In this document: positions 8,042 through 16,523 of the stretch, piece by piece | Layout of the letters: the number at the start of each line of letters is the position of its first letter | How positions within the stretch are numbered: the stretch's first letter is position 1 | Assembly: GCA_025937835.1 (NCBI GenBank) | Contig: JAICQO010000002.1 | Span: forward strand, 62,001-126,000 | DNA: 64,000 bases | Source of the DNA: Polyangiaceae bacterium | Lineage (GTDB): Bacteria > Myxococcota_A > Polyangia > Polyangiales > Polyangiaceae | Direction of reading: 5' to 3' | Program-made: the position numbers and the translations under genes | Notes under the pieces: model-generated | The model's database searches: none | Told to the model about the DNA's origin: nothing | The model's input: only the letters and a program-made list of their open reading frames with translations

Positions 8042-9850
8042 ATGCGTCTTCGACTCGTATTCACGATGGGGTGGTTCGGCTTGTGCGCGATCGGGTGCAA
8101 GGCCTGCGCGAACACCATCAACCGCAGCTCCGACTCGCCGTACACCGCCAGCACGGGGGAGCCGCTGGCCACGACGGGTCACTGGAGCGCGCCCGCCGAG
8201 ATCCAGACCGCGCCGATGCCGGTGGATTCGGCCGCCGTCGGCCCCAGCGCCCTCGCATCGGTCTTGCCTGCCGAGCGCATCACCGAGTGGAAGCCGGGTA
8301 TCCCGGGCGGCATCCCGGCTCGCACCAAGACCTGCGCCGTGCTCGGCCCCACCGGCTTCGACGACACCGCCGGCATCCAGACCGCGCTCGACACCTGCCC
8401 TCCGGACCACGTCGTGCTGCTCAAGCCGGGCAACTACAAGATCGACAAGGAAGGGCTGTCCATCACGCGCTCGCGCGTCACGCTCCGCGGCTCGGGGCCG
8501 AGCACGCGTCTGCTCAAGCCGCCGGGCACGAACTATCCGGTGATCATCATCGGTAAGCGCTGGTTCAAGTACACGCCACCCATCGCTCTCGCATCCGACG
8601 CCGTGCGCGGCAGCCGCACCGCGAAGCTGTCCCGCTCCGAGCGCCTCGCTCCGGGCGAGCTCGTGGTGGTGAACGCGCTCACCGATCCCGCAAAGACGGT
8701 CTGGAGCGAGCGTTCGCCGCCCGGCGATCCGAGCCGCGGCTGGTTCGCCGAGTACGAGCGCCCGGTCGGGCAGACGCTCGAGGTGCAGTCGGTCAAGGGG
8801 AACGAGGTCACCTTCACGAGCTCGTTCCACAGCGACTTCACCACTGCCAAGGCCGCGCACCTGCTGCGCATCGACAACATCCCTTCGCCCCCGGTCGTCT
8901 ACTCCGGCATCGAAGACCTGTACGTGTCCGGCGGCGAAGGCGGCGACGGCGGCGGCAACATCCACCTGTTCGCCTGCGCCTATTCGTGGGTGAAGAACGT
9001 GGAGAGCGTCTACTCCGACGGTCACAGCGTCAATCTGGACGGCACCTTCCGCTCCGAGATCCGCGACTCGTACATCCACTCGAGCAAGAACCCGAACCCG
9101 GGCGGCGGCGGCTACGGCGTCGGCGTGAACCGCTACGGCTCCGACAACTTGATCGAGAACAACATCGTCTGGGCCTTCAACAAGGTGATCGTGATGCGCG
9201 CCTCGGGCGGCGGCAACGTCGTCGGCTACAACTACATGGAGGACGGCTTCGGCGCGGGCTACCCCACGATCCCCGAGGTGGGGCTGAACGCGTCGCACAT
9301 GACGACGCCGCACTACGAGCTCTTCGAAGGCAATCAGTCCTGGAACTTCGCCGGTGATGCGGTGTGGGGCAATTCGATCTACATCACCGCGCTACGCAAC
9401 CACTTGACCGGCAAGCGCCGCTCCGCCGCGCCGCTTCAGCTGAAGGACGAGGTCTTGCGGCGCATCGTGGAATCCGTGCCCGGTCACCGCTGGTATTCGT
9501 TCCTCGGCAACGTGCTCGGTTACCCCGGCCAGGTGCCGAGCCCGGGCGGCGACCGCTTCGAGTACGAGGTGATCGGCGACCCACCCTCGGGCGTGGTGCC
9601 GGTTTGGAAGCTCGCGCCCGACACGCTGCCCACGCTGCTGCGGCACGGGAACTTCGATTTCCTGACGGGACAGACGCGCTGGGATCCGTCGATCAAGAGC
9701 CGGAAGTTGCCGGTCTCCGCGTACCTCGCGAGCAAGCCGGCGTTCTTCGGCGATCTGCCCTGGCCCTGGGTGACTCCCGAGAATCCGCAGCATCCGCTGG
9801 CCACGCTGCCGGCGCGCGTGCGCTTCGACAAACTCCACCCCAACAAGTGA
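8042..9850 (+). CDS. Beta-helix (pectate-lyase-like) lipoprotein, paralog 2
   Basis: A predicted lipoprotein of 602 residues. MRLRLVFTMGWFGLCAIGC gives a lipobox with Cys19, then a spacer of about 60 residues, then the same beta-helix domain as the neighbours. Shared blocks are the VLPAERITEWKPGIPGGIP entry block, GFDDTAGIQTALDTCP, SERSPPGDPSRGWF, NPGGGGYGVGVNRYGSDNL, NASHMTTPHYELFEGN and SPGGDRFEYEVIGD. It is closer to paralog 3 than to paralog 1 (both have IIIGKRWFKY and IHLFACAYSWVKNVES). An in-frame ATG at 8024 is possible, but the start at 8042 gives the cleaner signal peptide. Activity on EPS is a guess from the fold and location. Confidence 0.87.
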   Translation: MRLRLVFTMGWFGLCAIGCKACANTINRSSDSPYTASTGEPLATTGHWSAPAEIQTAPMPVDSAAVGPSALASVLPAERITEWKPGIPGGIPARTKTCAVLGPTGFDDTAGIQTALDTCPPDHVVLLKPGNYKIDKEGLSITRSRVTLRGSGPSTRLLKPPGTNYPVIIIGKRWFKYTPPIALASDAVRGSRTAKLSRSERLAPGELVVVNALTDPAKTVWSERSPPGDPSRGWFAEYERPVGQTLEVQSVKGNEVTFTSSFHSDFTTAKAAHLLRIDNIPSPPVVYSGIEDLYVSGGEGGDGGGNIHLFACAYSWVKNVESVYSDGHSVNLDGTFRSEIRDSYIHSSKNPNPGGGGYGVGVNRYGSDNLIENNIVWAFNKVIVMRASGGGNVVGYNYMEDGFGAGYPTIPEVGLNASHMTTPHYELFEGNQSWNFAGDAVWGNSIYITALRNHLTGKRRSAAPLQLKDEVLRRIVESVPGHRWYSFLGNVLGYPGQVPSPGGDRFEYEVIGDPPSGVVPVWKLAPDTLPTLLRHGNFDFLTGQTRWDPSIKSRKLPVSAYLASKPAFFGDLPWPWVTPENPQHPLATLPARVRFDKLHPNK

Positions 9851-10055
9851 TCACGCGCCGCGCAGATCGTCAGTCAACGTGCGATTCGAGCGCCGAGTGA
9901 GCATGCGCAACACGTGGGTGATAGCGCGAGTGCGAACGTGAATGCAGCTGTGAGCACTCGGAATCACACACATTTCCGCAGCTGAGAAATCGGGTAGTTG
10001 GGGAGCATCGCCCTGGCGGAACGGCAATCCATCGACATATTGCCGCTTCCCAAAG

Positions 10056-11798
10056 ATGCGAATCAAACATCTATTCATCACCGCGACCTACACCCTCCTG
10101 CCGTTCGCAGCCGCCGGCTGCTCGAGCGCCGACTTCGACAGCGCGACTCAATTCGACGAAGACTACGGAACCGCGGCCGAAGCCGCGACCACCACGGGAG
10201 CCGCGGCGATGGCCGCCGTGATCCCGGCGGATCGCGTGGTCGAATGGAAGCCGGGCATCCCCGGCGGCATCCCGGCGCGCACCAAGATCTGCGCCACGCT
10301 CGCGCCGAGCGGGTCGAACGACACCCCGAAGATCCAGGCAGCTTTGGACAAGTGCCCGAGCGGTCAGGTCGTCCAGCTCAAGGCAGGCAACTTCAAGATC
10401 CAGGGCGAGGGTCTCGCCATCACGCGCTCCGGCGTGGTCTTGCGCGGCTCGGGACCGACGACTCGTTTGGTCAAGCCGGCCGGCACCAGCTACCCCGTGA
10501 TCATCATCGGCAAGCGCTGGTTCAAGTACCAACCGGCGATCAACCTCGCGGCGGACGGCCTGCGCGGCAGCCGCAGCGTGAAGCTCGCCACGGCCACTGC
10601 CCTGAAAGCCGGCGAGCTGGTGGTGGTCAACGCGCTCACCGATCCCAACAAGACGATCTGGAGCGACCGCTCGCCGCCCGGTGACGGCAGCCGCGGCTGG
10701 TTCTCCGAGTACGATCGCCCGGTGGGTCAAACTCTCGAGGTTCAATCCGTGAGCGGCAGCACCGTCACCTTCACGACCCCGCTCTACACGGACTTCACCA
10801 AGGCCAAGTCGGCGCACCTGCTGCGCATCGACAGCAACACGCAGCCGCTCGTGACCTACTCCGGCATCGAAAATCTGTACGTGGCGGGCGGAGAGGGCGG
10901 CGACGGTGGCGGCAACATCCACTTGTTCGCCTGCGCCTACTCCTGGGTGAAGAACGTCGAGAGCGAGTTCTCCGACGGCACCGCGGTCAACCTCGACGGC
11001 ACGTTCCGCTCCGAGGTCCGCGACTCTTTCATCCACTCGACCAAGAGCCCGAACCCCGGCGGCGGAGGCTACGGCCTCGGCGTGAACGCTTACGCCTCGG
11101 ACAACCTGCTCGAGAACAACATCGTCTGGGCGTTCAACAAGGTGATCGTGATGCGCGCCTCCGGCGGCGGTAACGTCATCGCCTACAACTACATGGATGA
11201 CGGCTTCGGCGCCGGTTACATGACCATCCCCGAGGTCGGCCTGAACGCTTCGCACATGACCACTCCGCACTACGAGCTGTTCGAGGGCAACCAGGCCTGG
11301 AACTTCGCCGGCGACTCGGTGTGGGGTAACTCGATCTACATCACCGCCCTCCGCAATCACTTCACCGGCAAGCGCCGCTCGGCCGCACCGCTGCAGCTCC
11401 GGGACGAGGTCGGCCGTCGCATCGCCGAGTCCGTCGAGGGCCACCGCTGGTATTCGTTCCTCGGCAACGTGCTCGGCTACTCGGGCCAGGTGCCGAGCCC
11501 GGGCGGTGACCGCTTCGCCTACGAGGTGCTCGGAGACACGCCGGCTGGCGTGGTCCCGGTCTGGAAGATCGCGAAGGACACCACGCCGACGCTGATCCGC
11601 CACGGTAACTTCGACTTCTTCACCAAGCAGGTCCGCTGGGAGTCGTCGATCGCGAGCCGCACCATCCCGACCTCGGCGTATCTCACCAGCAAGCCGGCTT
11701 TCTTCGGCAACCTGCCCTGGCCCTGGGTCACCCCGGAGAACCCGCAGGCGCCGGTCGGCAAGCTGCCCGCGCGCGAACGCTTCGAGAAAATGCAGTAA
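10056..11798 (+). CDS. Beta-helix (pectate-lyase-like) lipoprotein, paralog 3
   Basis: A predicted lipoprotein of 580 residues. MRIKHLFITATYTLLPFAAAGC gives Cys22, with an acidic spacer of about 40 residues before the conserved beta-helix domain. Domain blocks match paralog 2 almost segment by segment, pointing to a tandem duplication. The coding sequence ends three bases before repeat copy C, as paralog 1 ends just before copy A. The 205-base gap from paralog 2 holds no gene and no strong terminator, so the two may be co-transcribed or this gene may have its own promoter there. Confidence 0.88.
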   Translation: MRIKHLFITATYTLLPFAAAGCSSADFDSATQFDEDYGTAAEAATTTGAAAMAAVIPADRVVEWKPGIPGGIPARTKICATLAPSGSNDTPKIQAALDKCPSGQVVQLKAGNFKIQGEGLAITRSGVVLRGSGPTTRLVKPAGTSYPVIIIGKRWFKYQPAINLAADGLRGSRSVKLATATALKAGELVVVNALTDPNKTIWSDRSPPGDGSRGWFSEYDRPVGQTLEVQSVSGSTVTFTTPLYTDFTKAKSAHLLRIDSNTQPLVTYSGIENLYVAGGEGGDGGGNIHLFACAYSWVKNVESEFSDGTAVNLDGTFRSEVRDSFIHSTKSPNPGGGGYGLGVNAYASDNLLENNIVWAFNKVIVMRASGGGNVIAYNYMDDGFGAGYMTIPEVGLNASHMTTPHYELFEGNQAWNFAGDSVWGNSIYITALRNHFTGKRRSAAPLQLRDEVGRRIAESVEGHRWYSFLGNVLGYSGQVPSPGGDRFAYEVLGDTPAGVVPVWKIAKDTTPTLIRHGNFDFFTKQVRWESSIASRTIPTSAYLTSKPAFFGNLPWPWVTPENPQAPVGKLPARERFEKMQ

Positions 11799-11800
11799 GG

Positions 11801-11932
11801 GCTAGAGCGACAAGCGGGTTTAGCAATCTGCCCGGCCGAAAAGAGTGAGCGCGTGGGGAGGGGCCCCGCCGAATTCACCTCGGCGGGGAGGGGCGGCGCG
11901 TGCCGCCCCTGAGAACAGGGGTAGAACGCCGA
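11801..11932 (+). repeat. Dispersed hairpin repeat, copy C (right boundary of beta-helix block)
   Basis: It begins CTAGAGCGACAAGCGG immediately after the stop of beta-helix paralog 3. Three hairpins can be drawn: CCCCGCCGA/TCGGCGGGG with a 7-base loop (11864-11888), GGGGCGGC/GCCGCCCC with a GCGT loop (11890-11909), and CCCCTG/CAGGGG with an AGAA loop (11906-11921). The last two share CCCC and so exclude each other. There is no U-tract, so a simple intrinsic terminator is not supported. Confidence 0.8.
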
Positions 11933-11954
11933 GCAGTCGAACTGATCGGCGTTT

Positions 11955-13565
11955 CTACGGCGTAGTCGTGGAATGCGGCGTCTCGGCCGCCGCTTCCTTC
12001 CTGCGCTGCAGCGCCATCCGGATCCAGGCGATCATCTCTTTGACGTCCACGGCCCGGATCGCGAGCGCGAGCGCGACGTACAGGAGCACCTCCACGGGTA
12101 GGCGCAACCAACCTATCCGTGGGCGCAAGAGCAGGTCGCACGCGATCACCGTCAGGGAGACCAGAGCGCAGCGCGACACCGTGCGGACGAGGCGCCTGTC
12201 GAAGGCGCGCTTGCCGAGCAAGATCAACATCGGCACGACCAGACAAATCTCAGTGCCGAGCGCGGCGGTGGCGCAGGCGATGCCTCCGCCCCCCGGCCCG
12301 TAGGCGCGCAGCCCCGGGCCGATCAGCAGCAGGTTCAGCGACGGGCTGACGACCAGTCCTGCGAGATAGATGTAGGTCACCTTCCAGGTGCGGTTCAGCA
12401 TCGTGAGCGCGCACCAGCAGATGATGCTGACGTAGATCAAGAGGAACACCGAGGCCATCACGCGCAGCGCCTGCACGGACGGCAAGAACGCCGAGCCGAA
12501 GACGACGGCGATCCACTCCTCCGCTCCGGCGCCCATCATCAGCGCGATCGGCATGGCGAACGCCATCACCATCTCCAGCGAGCGGCGGAACATCGAGTAC
12601 AGCTCTTCTTCGGAGACCGCCGCGGCCTTGGCGAACAGCGGCATCAGCACCCAGCTCAGAATCGGCGTGAGCAGCAGGGTCAGCCCGGCGAGGCTGGTCG
12701 CGGCGCCATACCAGCCCACCTCTTGATCGCTGGCGCGAAGGGCCAGGATCGACACGTCGAGCTTCGAGTACGTGGTGCTCGCCAGGCCGGTGACGAAGAA
12801 CGGCAACGACGCGACGATCACCTTGCCGGTCGCGCGCGCATCGATGCGCATCCGAATGCCGACGTACCTGCGCGCCAGGCGGAACAGCACGCCGGATTTC
12901 AGCGCCTCCGAGAACAGCGCCGCGCTCGCGAAAGCCCAGAGGCCGAGGTCCAGGAACACGGCCGAAGCCATGATCCCCGCCCACAACAGCTTGGACACGA
13001 CCTGCAGCACGGACATCTCGTTGACGCTGCCCCTGGCCTGCAAGATGCCGGCGGACGTCAAATTGCCGATCGCGAGGAACTGCGAGACGCCGCAGACGTA
13101 CACGAGCAACCGGACTTCTTCGCTGCGATCCGTGACCGTCAGCATCCAACCCATGCCGAGGAAGACGAGGACCGACAACGCGAGCCGCAAGACCACGATT
13201 CCGCCGACGAAGTCGCTCGCGTGCTCTGGCCGAACCGGCAGCTCTTTCCGGACGTAGGTGTCGATGCCGAGGCCGAGCGGCAGCAAGGCGATCGCGGCGA
13301 ACGAGTCCGCGAAGCTCAACATTCCGAAGCGCTCCGGCCCCAAAAAGCGCGGAATGTACAGCCTCGCCACGAGCCCGATACCCCAGCTCACGATCAAGGA
13401 GCTCCCGAGCTTTGCGATGTTGCGGATTGCGAGCGTGATCTCGCCTTTTCGCCAGTCCGTGTTGCGTTTCGCGTTCGGCTGCGCCGCTTCCCCGGGGGCG
13501 GGCTCGGCAACGGGATCCGGATCGGGGCGCAACGCCGCGGCGGTCGGGTCGCTCTCGGTTCCCAT
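11955..13565 (-). CDS. wzx: Wzx-type polysaccharide flippase (MOP superfamily)
   Basis: A 536-residue polytopic membrane protein with a Pro/Ala/Asp-rich N-terminal tail of about 45 residues. About 12-14 hydrophobic helices follow. The first region, NIAKLGSSLIVSWGIGLVARLYIPRFLGPERFG, followed by FADSFAAI, is typical of O-antigen/EPS flippases (polysacc_synt family). It would move undecaprenyl-linked repeat units to the periplasm. It is transcribed away from the OPX gene, which starts 111 bases from its start codon. The product is clear; the substrate is unknown. Confidence 0.92.
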   Translation of the reverse strand: MGTESDPTAAALRPDPDPVAEPAPGEAAQPNAKRNTDWRKGEITLAIRNIAKLGSSLIVSWGIGLVARLYIPRFLGPERFGMLSFADSFAAIALLPLGLGIDTYVRKELPVRPEHASDFVGGIVVLRLALSVLVFLGMGWMLTVTDRSEEVRLLVYVCGVSQFLAIGNLTSAGILQARGSVNEMSVLQVVSKLLWAGIMASAVFLDLGLWAFASAALFSEALKSGVLFRLARRYVGIRMRIDARATGKVIVASLPFFVTGLASTTYSKLDVSILALRASDQEVGWYGAATSLAGLTLLLTPILSWVLMPLFAKAAAVSEEELYSMFRRSLEMVMAFAMPIALMMGAGAEEWIAVVFGSAFLPSVQALRVMASVFLLIYVSIICWCALTMLNRTWKVTYIYLAGLVVSPSLNLLLIGPGLRAYGPGGGGIACATAALGTEICLVVPMLILLGKRAFDRRLVRTVSRCALVSLTVIACDLLLRPRIGWLRLPVEVLLYVALALAIRAVDVKEMIAWIRMALQRRKEAAAETPHSTTTP

Positions 13566-13676
13566 ATGCGTCCGAGGTTCTAGCTTACTCCGGTCGAAAC
13601 AGCGAAACCGTCCCCCAGAAAAAAAACCGCAACTGGAGGATTGACTCTGTGTCGGTCGCCCCCTAACGAGGAGAGC

Positions 13677-14294
13677 ATGGAAGCCTGGCTCGCCTGGTTT
13701 CGGTCACGAGCGTTGTTTCGGACTTCGCTCCTCGTCTTGGCAGTCGCGTGTACCGCCTGCGCCTCGCGCGGCCGCTATACTCGCGTGGAAGATCTGCCGC
13801 CCGCGCCGCCGAGCTCGGGGGACTACCGGATCCAGAGCGGCGATCTGCTCGAGATCCGGGTCTACAACGAAGAGCGGCTGACCTCGCGCCCGCGCGTGCG
13901 CAGCGACGGACGCATCGTGCTGACGCTGGTCGGCGAGGTGCAGGTCAAGGGCAAGACGTTGTCCGAGCTGGCGCAGGAGATCGGCCAGCGCCTGCAGCGC
14001 TATCTCCAAAATCCGTCCGTCACGGTCTCGCTCGAAGAGCGCGGAACCCTGGCCGTGACCGTGGTCGGGGAAGTGGCTCATCCCGGCGTCTTCAACCTGC
14101 CGCGAGACTCCGGCGTCCTGCAAGCCATCGCCACCGCCGGAGGCCTGACCGAGTTCGCGGACGAGGACGCGATCTTCGTCTTGCGCACTCGGCCCTCGAT
14201 GCGCATCCGCTTCACCAATCACGCGCTGACCCACAACGACGTCAAGTCCGTCAGCTTCACGTTGATGGACGGCGACGTGGTCGCGGTTGAGTGA
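13677..14294 (+). CDS. wza: Short OPX lipoprotein (Wza-like polysaccharide export)
   Basis: A 205-residue outer-membrane polysaccharide export (OPX) protein. The ATG at 13677 follows GAGGAG at 13668-13673. The signal ends LAVACTAC (Cys28). A poly_export domain (DYRIQSGDLLEIRVYNEERL, RVRSDGRIVLTLVGEV) is followed by one SLBB domain (VTVVGEVAHPGVFNLP). It lacks the long C-terminal region that forms the outer-membrane helix barrel in E. coli Wza (about 380 residues). Such short OPX proteins are known in Myxococcus to work with a separate beta-barrel. The next gene overlaps by 4 bases and encodes a beta-barrel. Confidence 0.93.
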   Translation: MEAWLAWFRSRALFRTSLLVLAVACTACASRGRYTRVEDLPPAPPSSGDYRIQSGDLLEIRVYNEERLTSRPRVRSDGRIVLTLVGEVQVKGKTLSELAQEIGQRLQRYLQNPSVTVSLEERGTLAVTVVGEVAHPGVFNLPRDSGVLQAIATAGGLTEFADEDAIFVLRTRPSMRIRFTNHALTHNDVKSVSFTLMDGDVVAVE

Positions 14295-15589
14295 GCTTTC
14301 AAGCATCGATCGCCGCACTCCTGTTGCCGTCGCTGCTCGCGGAGCCGCGGGTGGTGCTGAACAATTCGGGGCGCGCGGAGCTCCGGACGCGCCACCCCGG
14401 CGATCCCGTGGCTGGCGAGATCGAGCCCGACGACCAGGCCTTCGACGCAGACCTCGTAGCGCGCTTCAGCCTGGGGCTCTGGTGGCGGCGAACCCAGCTC
14501 GAGCTCGCCTACGAGCCGCGCTACACGCTCAATAACTTCACCGAAGAAGAGACGAGTGATCTCTTGCACTCGTTCAGCGCCTCGGCCACGCACCGCTGGC
14601 AGCGCGTGACGTTGAGCCTTTCCGAGAGGGTGTCGATCGGCACCCGGCGCTTCACGAGCTTCTCCGCTCCGTTCCAGCCCGCCGAGCCCGCGCAGCCGAC
14701 CGATCCCGGAGCACCGACCGATCCCGGAGCACCAACGCCGCCAGCGCAGCCCCCGCCGGACACCGCTCCTGGTCAGGCCGTCGTCGTGCCGCTGTCTGCC
14801 GACTACTTCGCGACGGACACGGTCCTGAGCTCGACCGTGCGTCTCTCGCCCCGCTCGACGTTCAGCACCTCGCTCTCTTACGCGATCGCCGGCGGTCGCG
14901 ACGAGGAAGCTCGGCTCACCATCCCGCGCAGCTCCGGTCCCAGAGCCTCCGCGGAGTACAGCATGCTGGTGTCGCGGCGGGACACGCTCGCGACGGGACT
15001 GGAGGGCACCTCCGTGCTCACCGAGGGCAGCGGCGACCGACAGACCACGCGCGCCACCACGGTGACCGCCCGCGAGACCTGGAGCCGCCAGTGGTCGCTT
15101 CGCACCTCCACCAGCCTCGCCGGCGGCGTCACCTTCGTCCCTCGCAACGAGGAGGACGACAACTCGTACGTCTATCCGACCGGCTCCGCCACGGTGGTCA
15201 CCGTGCTCTACTCGGGCCGCGGAGCCCGCCTCGACTTCACGGGCATCGGCGCCGCCGAAGTCGTGATCGACCGCCTGAGCGGCCAGACCGACCCGCGCGC
15301 GACCTTGAACGGGCGTCTGACGTGGACCCGCGGTTTGCTCGCAATGTACGGCGGAGCGGGCTGGACGCGCTCGCTCTATCCGAACCGACCGAATGCGGTG
15401 CGGGTCGTGTTCGGAGACGGCGGGCTTCGCTACCAGGCCGCGCCCTGGCTCGCGCTGGAGCTCGGGACGCGCCTCAGCGATCAGACCGTTGAGTCGCCGG
15501 AGGGGGTCGTGATCACGTCTGCCGCCGAGGGGCTGCAGTGGACCGTGTTCGCGGCGGTGTCGGTGCAAGCCCCGATGCTGGAGCTGTGA
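14291..15589 (+). CDS. Outer-membrane beta-barrel, probable Wzp-type partner of the short OPX
   Basis: 432 residues. The GTG start overlaps the OPX stop (GTGA), implying translational coupling. A short hydrophobic leader (MSFQASIAALLLPSLLAEP) is followed by alternating amphipathic beta-strands to the C-terminus with no transmembrane helix. Aromatic/arginine patterns (LWWRRTQLELAYEPRY, LSLSERVSIGTRRF) suit a barrel. A Pro-rich loop with a tandem PTDPGA repeat (about residues 135-160) interrupts the barrel. The family is not recognised by motif. The Wzp assignment rests on topology, size and coupling to a short OPX gene, the arrangement known for Myxococcus Wza/Wzp pairs. Confidence 0.78.
   Translation: MSFQASIAALLLPSLLAEPRVVLNNSGRAELRTRHPGDPVAGEIEPDDQAFDADLVARFSLGLWWRRTQLELAYEPRYTLNNFTEEETSDLLHSFSASATHRWQRVTLSLSERVSIGTRRFTSFSAPFQPAEPAQPTDPGAPTDPGAPTPPAQPPPDTAPGQAVVVPLSADYFATDTVLSSTVRLSPRSTFSTSLSYAIAGGRDEEARLTIPRSSGPRASAEYSMLVSRRDTLATGLEGTSVLTEGSGDRQTTRATTVTARETWSRQWSLRTSTSLAGGVTFVPRNEEDDNSYVYPTGSATVVTVLYSGRGARLDFTGIGAAEVVIDRLSGQTDPRATLNGRLTWTRGLLAMYGGAGWTRSLYPNRPNAVRVVFGDGGLRYQAAPWLALELGTRLSDQTVESPEGVVITSAAEGLQWTVFAAVSVQAPMLEL
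14697..14732 (+). repeat. 18-bp tandem duplication in the beta-barrel gene
   Basis: The unit CCGACCGATCCCGGAGCA occurs twice back to back and encodes PTDPGA twice. A degenerate third copy (APTPPAQ) follows. It lies in a predicted surface or periplasmic loop, so length variation there would be tolerated. Confidence 0.6.
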
Positions 15590-15613
15590 GCCGCGGCTCG
15601 CCCGTGTCGAGGG

Positions 15614-15862
15614 TCAGGCCGTAGCGGCGACGGCCTGCTTCTTTTCGAGGAAGTTGCAGAGGTTGTCGAGGGAGTCGAGGTTTTGGGGGACGAGCTCGGC
15701 GTCGCCGATCTTGATCGAGAACGTCTGCTCGAGGAAAGCCACGAGCTCGAGCATGCCCGTGCTGTCGATGATGCCGGTCTGCAGAAACGAATCGCCGTCC
15801 CCGAAACCTTCGACGAAGAAGGTCTGGGAGATGAAGTCTCGGATTTTGGATCTCGTGTTCAC
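15614..15862 (-). CDS. Acyl carrier protein
   Basis: 82 residues, the full length for a free-standing ACP. The phosphopantetheine attachment serine is Ser34 in GIIDSTGMLEL; the common DSL is DST here. Helices II and III (LVAFLEQTFSIKI, NLDSLDNLCNFLEKK) fit the fold. It is the last gene of a minus-strand run of four (SGNH-like lipoprotein, two beta-helix acyltransferases, ACP), convergent with the beta-barrel gene. The context suggests it supplies an acyl group for decorating the polysaccharide rather than serving general fatty-acid synthesis (inference). Confidence 0.92.
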   Translation of the reverse strand: MNTRSKIRDFISQTFFVEGFGDGDSFLQTGIIDSTGMLELVAFLEQTFSIKIGDAELVPQNLDSLDNLCNFLEKKQAVAATA

Positions 15863-15895
15863 GTTGTGCCTCGCTCTGCGCGGCGCCGCGCAAGT

Positions 15896-16456
15896 CTAAC
15901 CGTTTGCTTCAGTGACTCGAAGCGAAAGGCTCATGGGTCTGGCAGGGTTTCCCATAGCCATCGATTTGGGGGGGACGTCTTTGGTGACGACGCTCCCTGC
16001 GCCCACCACGCTCCCGTGGCCGATCCGGACCCCCGGCTCGACCACGGCACCATGCCCGATCCATACGTCGTCTTCGATCACGATCGGCCCGCTGCTCTGG
16101 CCGCTCGAATCGGAGACGCGTACGAAACTACCGAACATGCAGCGGTTGCCGATCCGCACGCTGTCTTTGGCTTCGATCGAGGTGCCGTAGTTGAACATGC
16201 ACTTCTGTCCGATCTCCACCTTGGCGCCCGCCCGAACCAGGATTTCCGTCGGGACCACCGAGCCGATGAAACAAACGCGATCGCCGATGCTGAGGTCGCC
16301 GTCGACCTCGATACGCAGTGGGCCCTCGGCCATCACCCCGGAACCGATCGACAATCCACGGAATTGCCAGCGCGCTCGAACGCGCCCGAGCGCGCGAGCC
16401 GCGAACTTTCCGGGGCCAGCTTTGAAAAGCTGAAGTGCGCGTACCAGATCGACCAT
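15896..16456 (-). CDS. Left-handed beta-helix acyltransferase (hexapeptide repeat), first copy
   Basis: 186 residues with many hexapeptide repeats: LRIEVDGDLSIGDRVCF, VRIGNRCMFG, VVIEPGVRIGHGSVV-type turns ending VGAGSVVTKDVPPKSMAMGNPARP. That ending is the classic C-terminal signature of sugar O- or N-acetyltransferases (WcaF/CysE/LpxA-like). These enzymes act as trimers, using acetyl-CoA or acyl-ACP. It lies between the ACP and a second enzyme of the same fold. Acyl-ACP as donor is plausible from the neighbouring ACP, but donor and acceptor are not proven. Confidence 0.9.
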   Translation of the reverse strand: MVDLVRALQLFKAGPGKFAARALGRVRARWQFRGLSIGSGVMAEGPLRIEVDGDLSIGDRVCFIGSVVPTEILVRAGAKVEIGQKCMFNYGTSIEAKDSVRIGNRCMFGSFVRVSDSSGQSSGPIVIEDDVWIGHGAVVEPGVRIGHGSVVGAGSVVTKDVPPKSMAMGNPARPMSLSLRVTEANG

Positions 16457-16523
16457 TAGTGCCGTCGGGGACCGAACGATTGTCGGAAAAAACCGAACGT
16501 AGATGCGTTCACCATCATCCCGG

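Noticed and set aside
8027-9313. 428-codon minus-strand frame over beta-helix paralog 2 (and a 510-codon one over paralog 3)
   Set aside because: Both are antisense shadows. They resemble each other only because the sense genes are paralogs.
11864-11921. Repeat copy C as a rho-independent terminator
   Set aside because: The hairpins are strong but none is followed by a T-run in this or the other copies, so I list it as a structured repeat instead.
10071-11932. Insertion sequence or transposon around the repeat copies
   Set aside because: No transposase gene, no target-site duplication that I can see, and the repeat copies differ too much at their ends for clear terminal inverted repeats. 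The block is only described as repeat-bounded.
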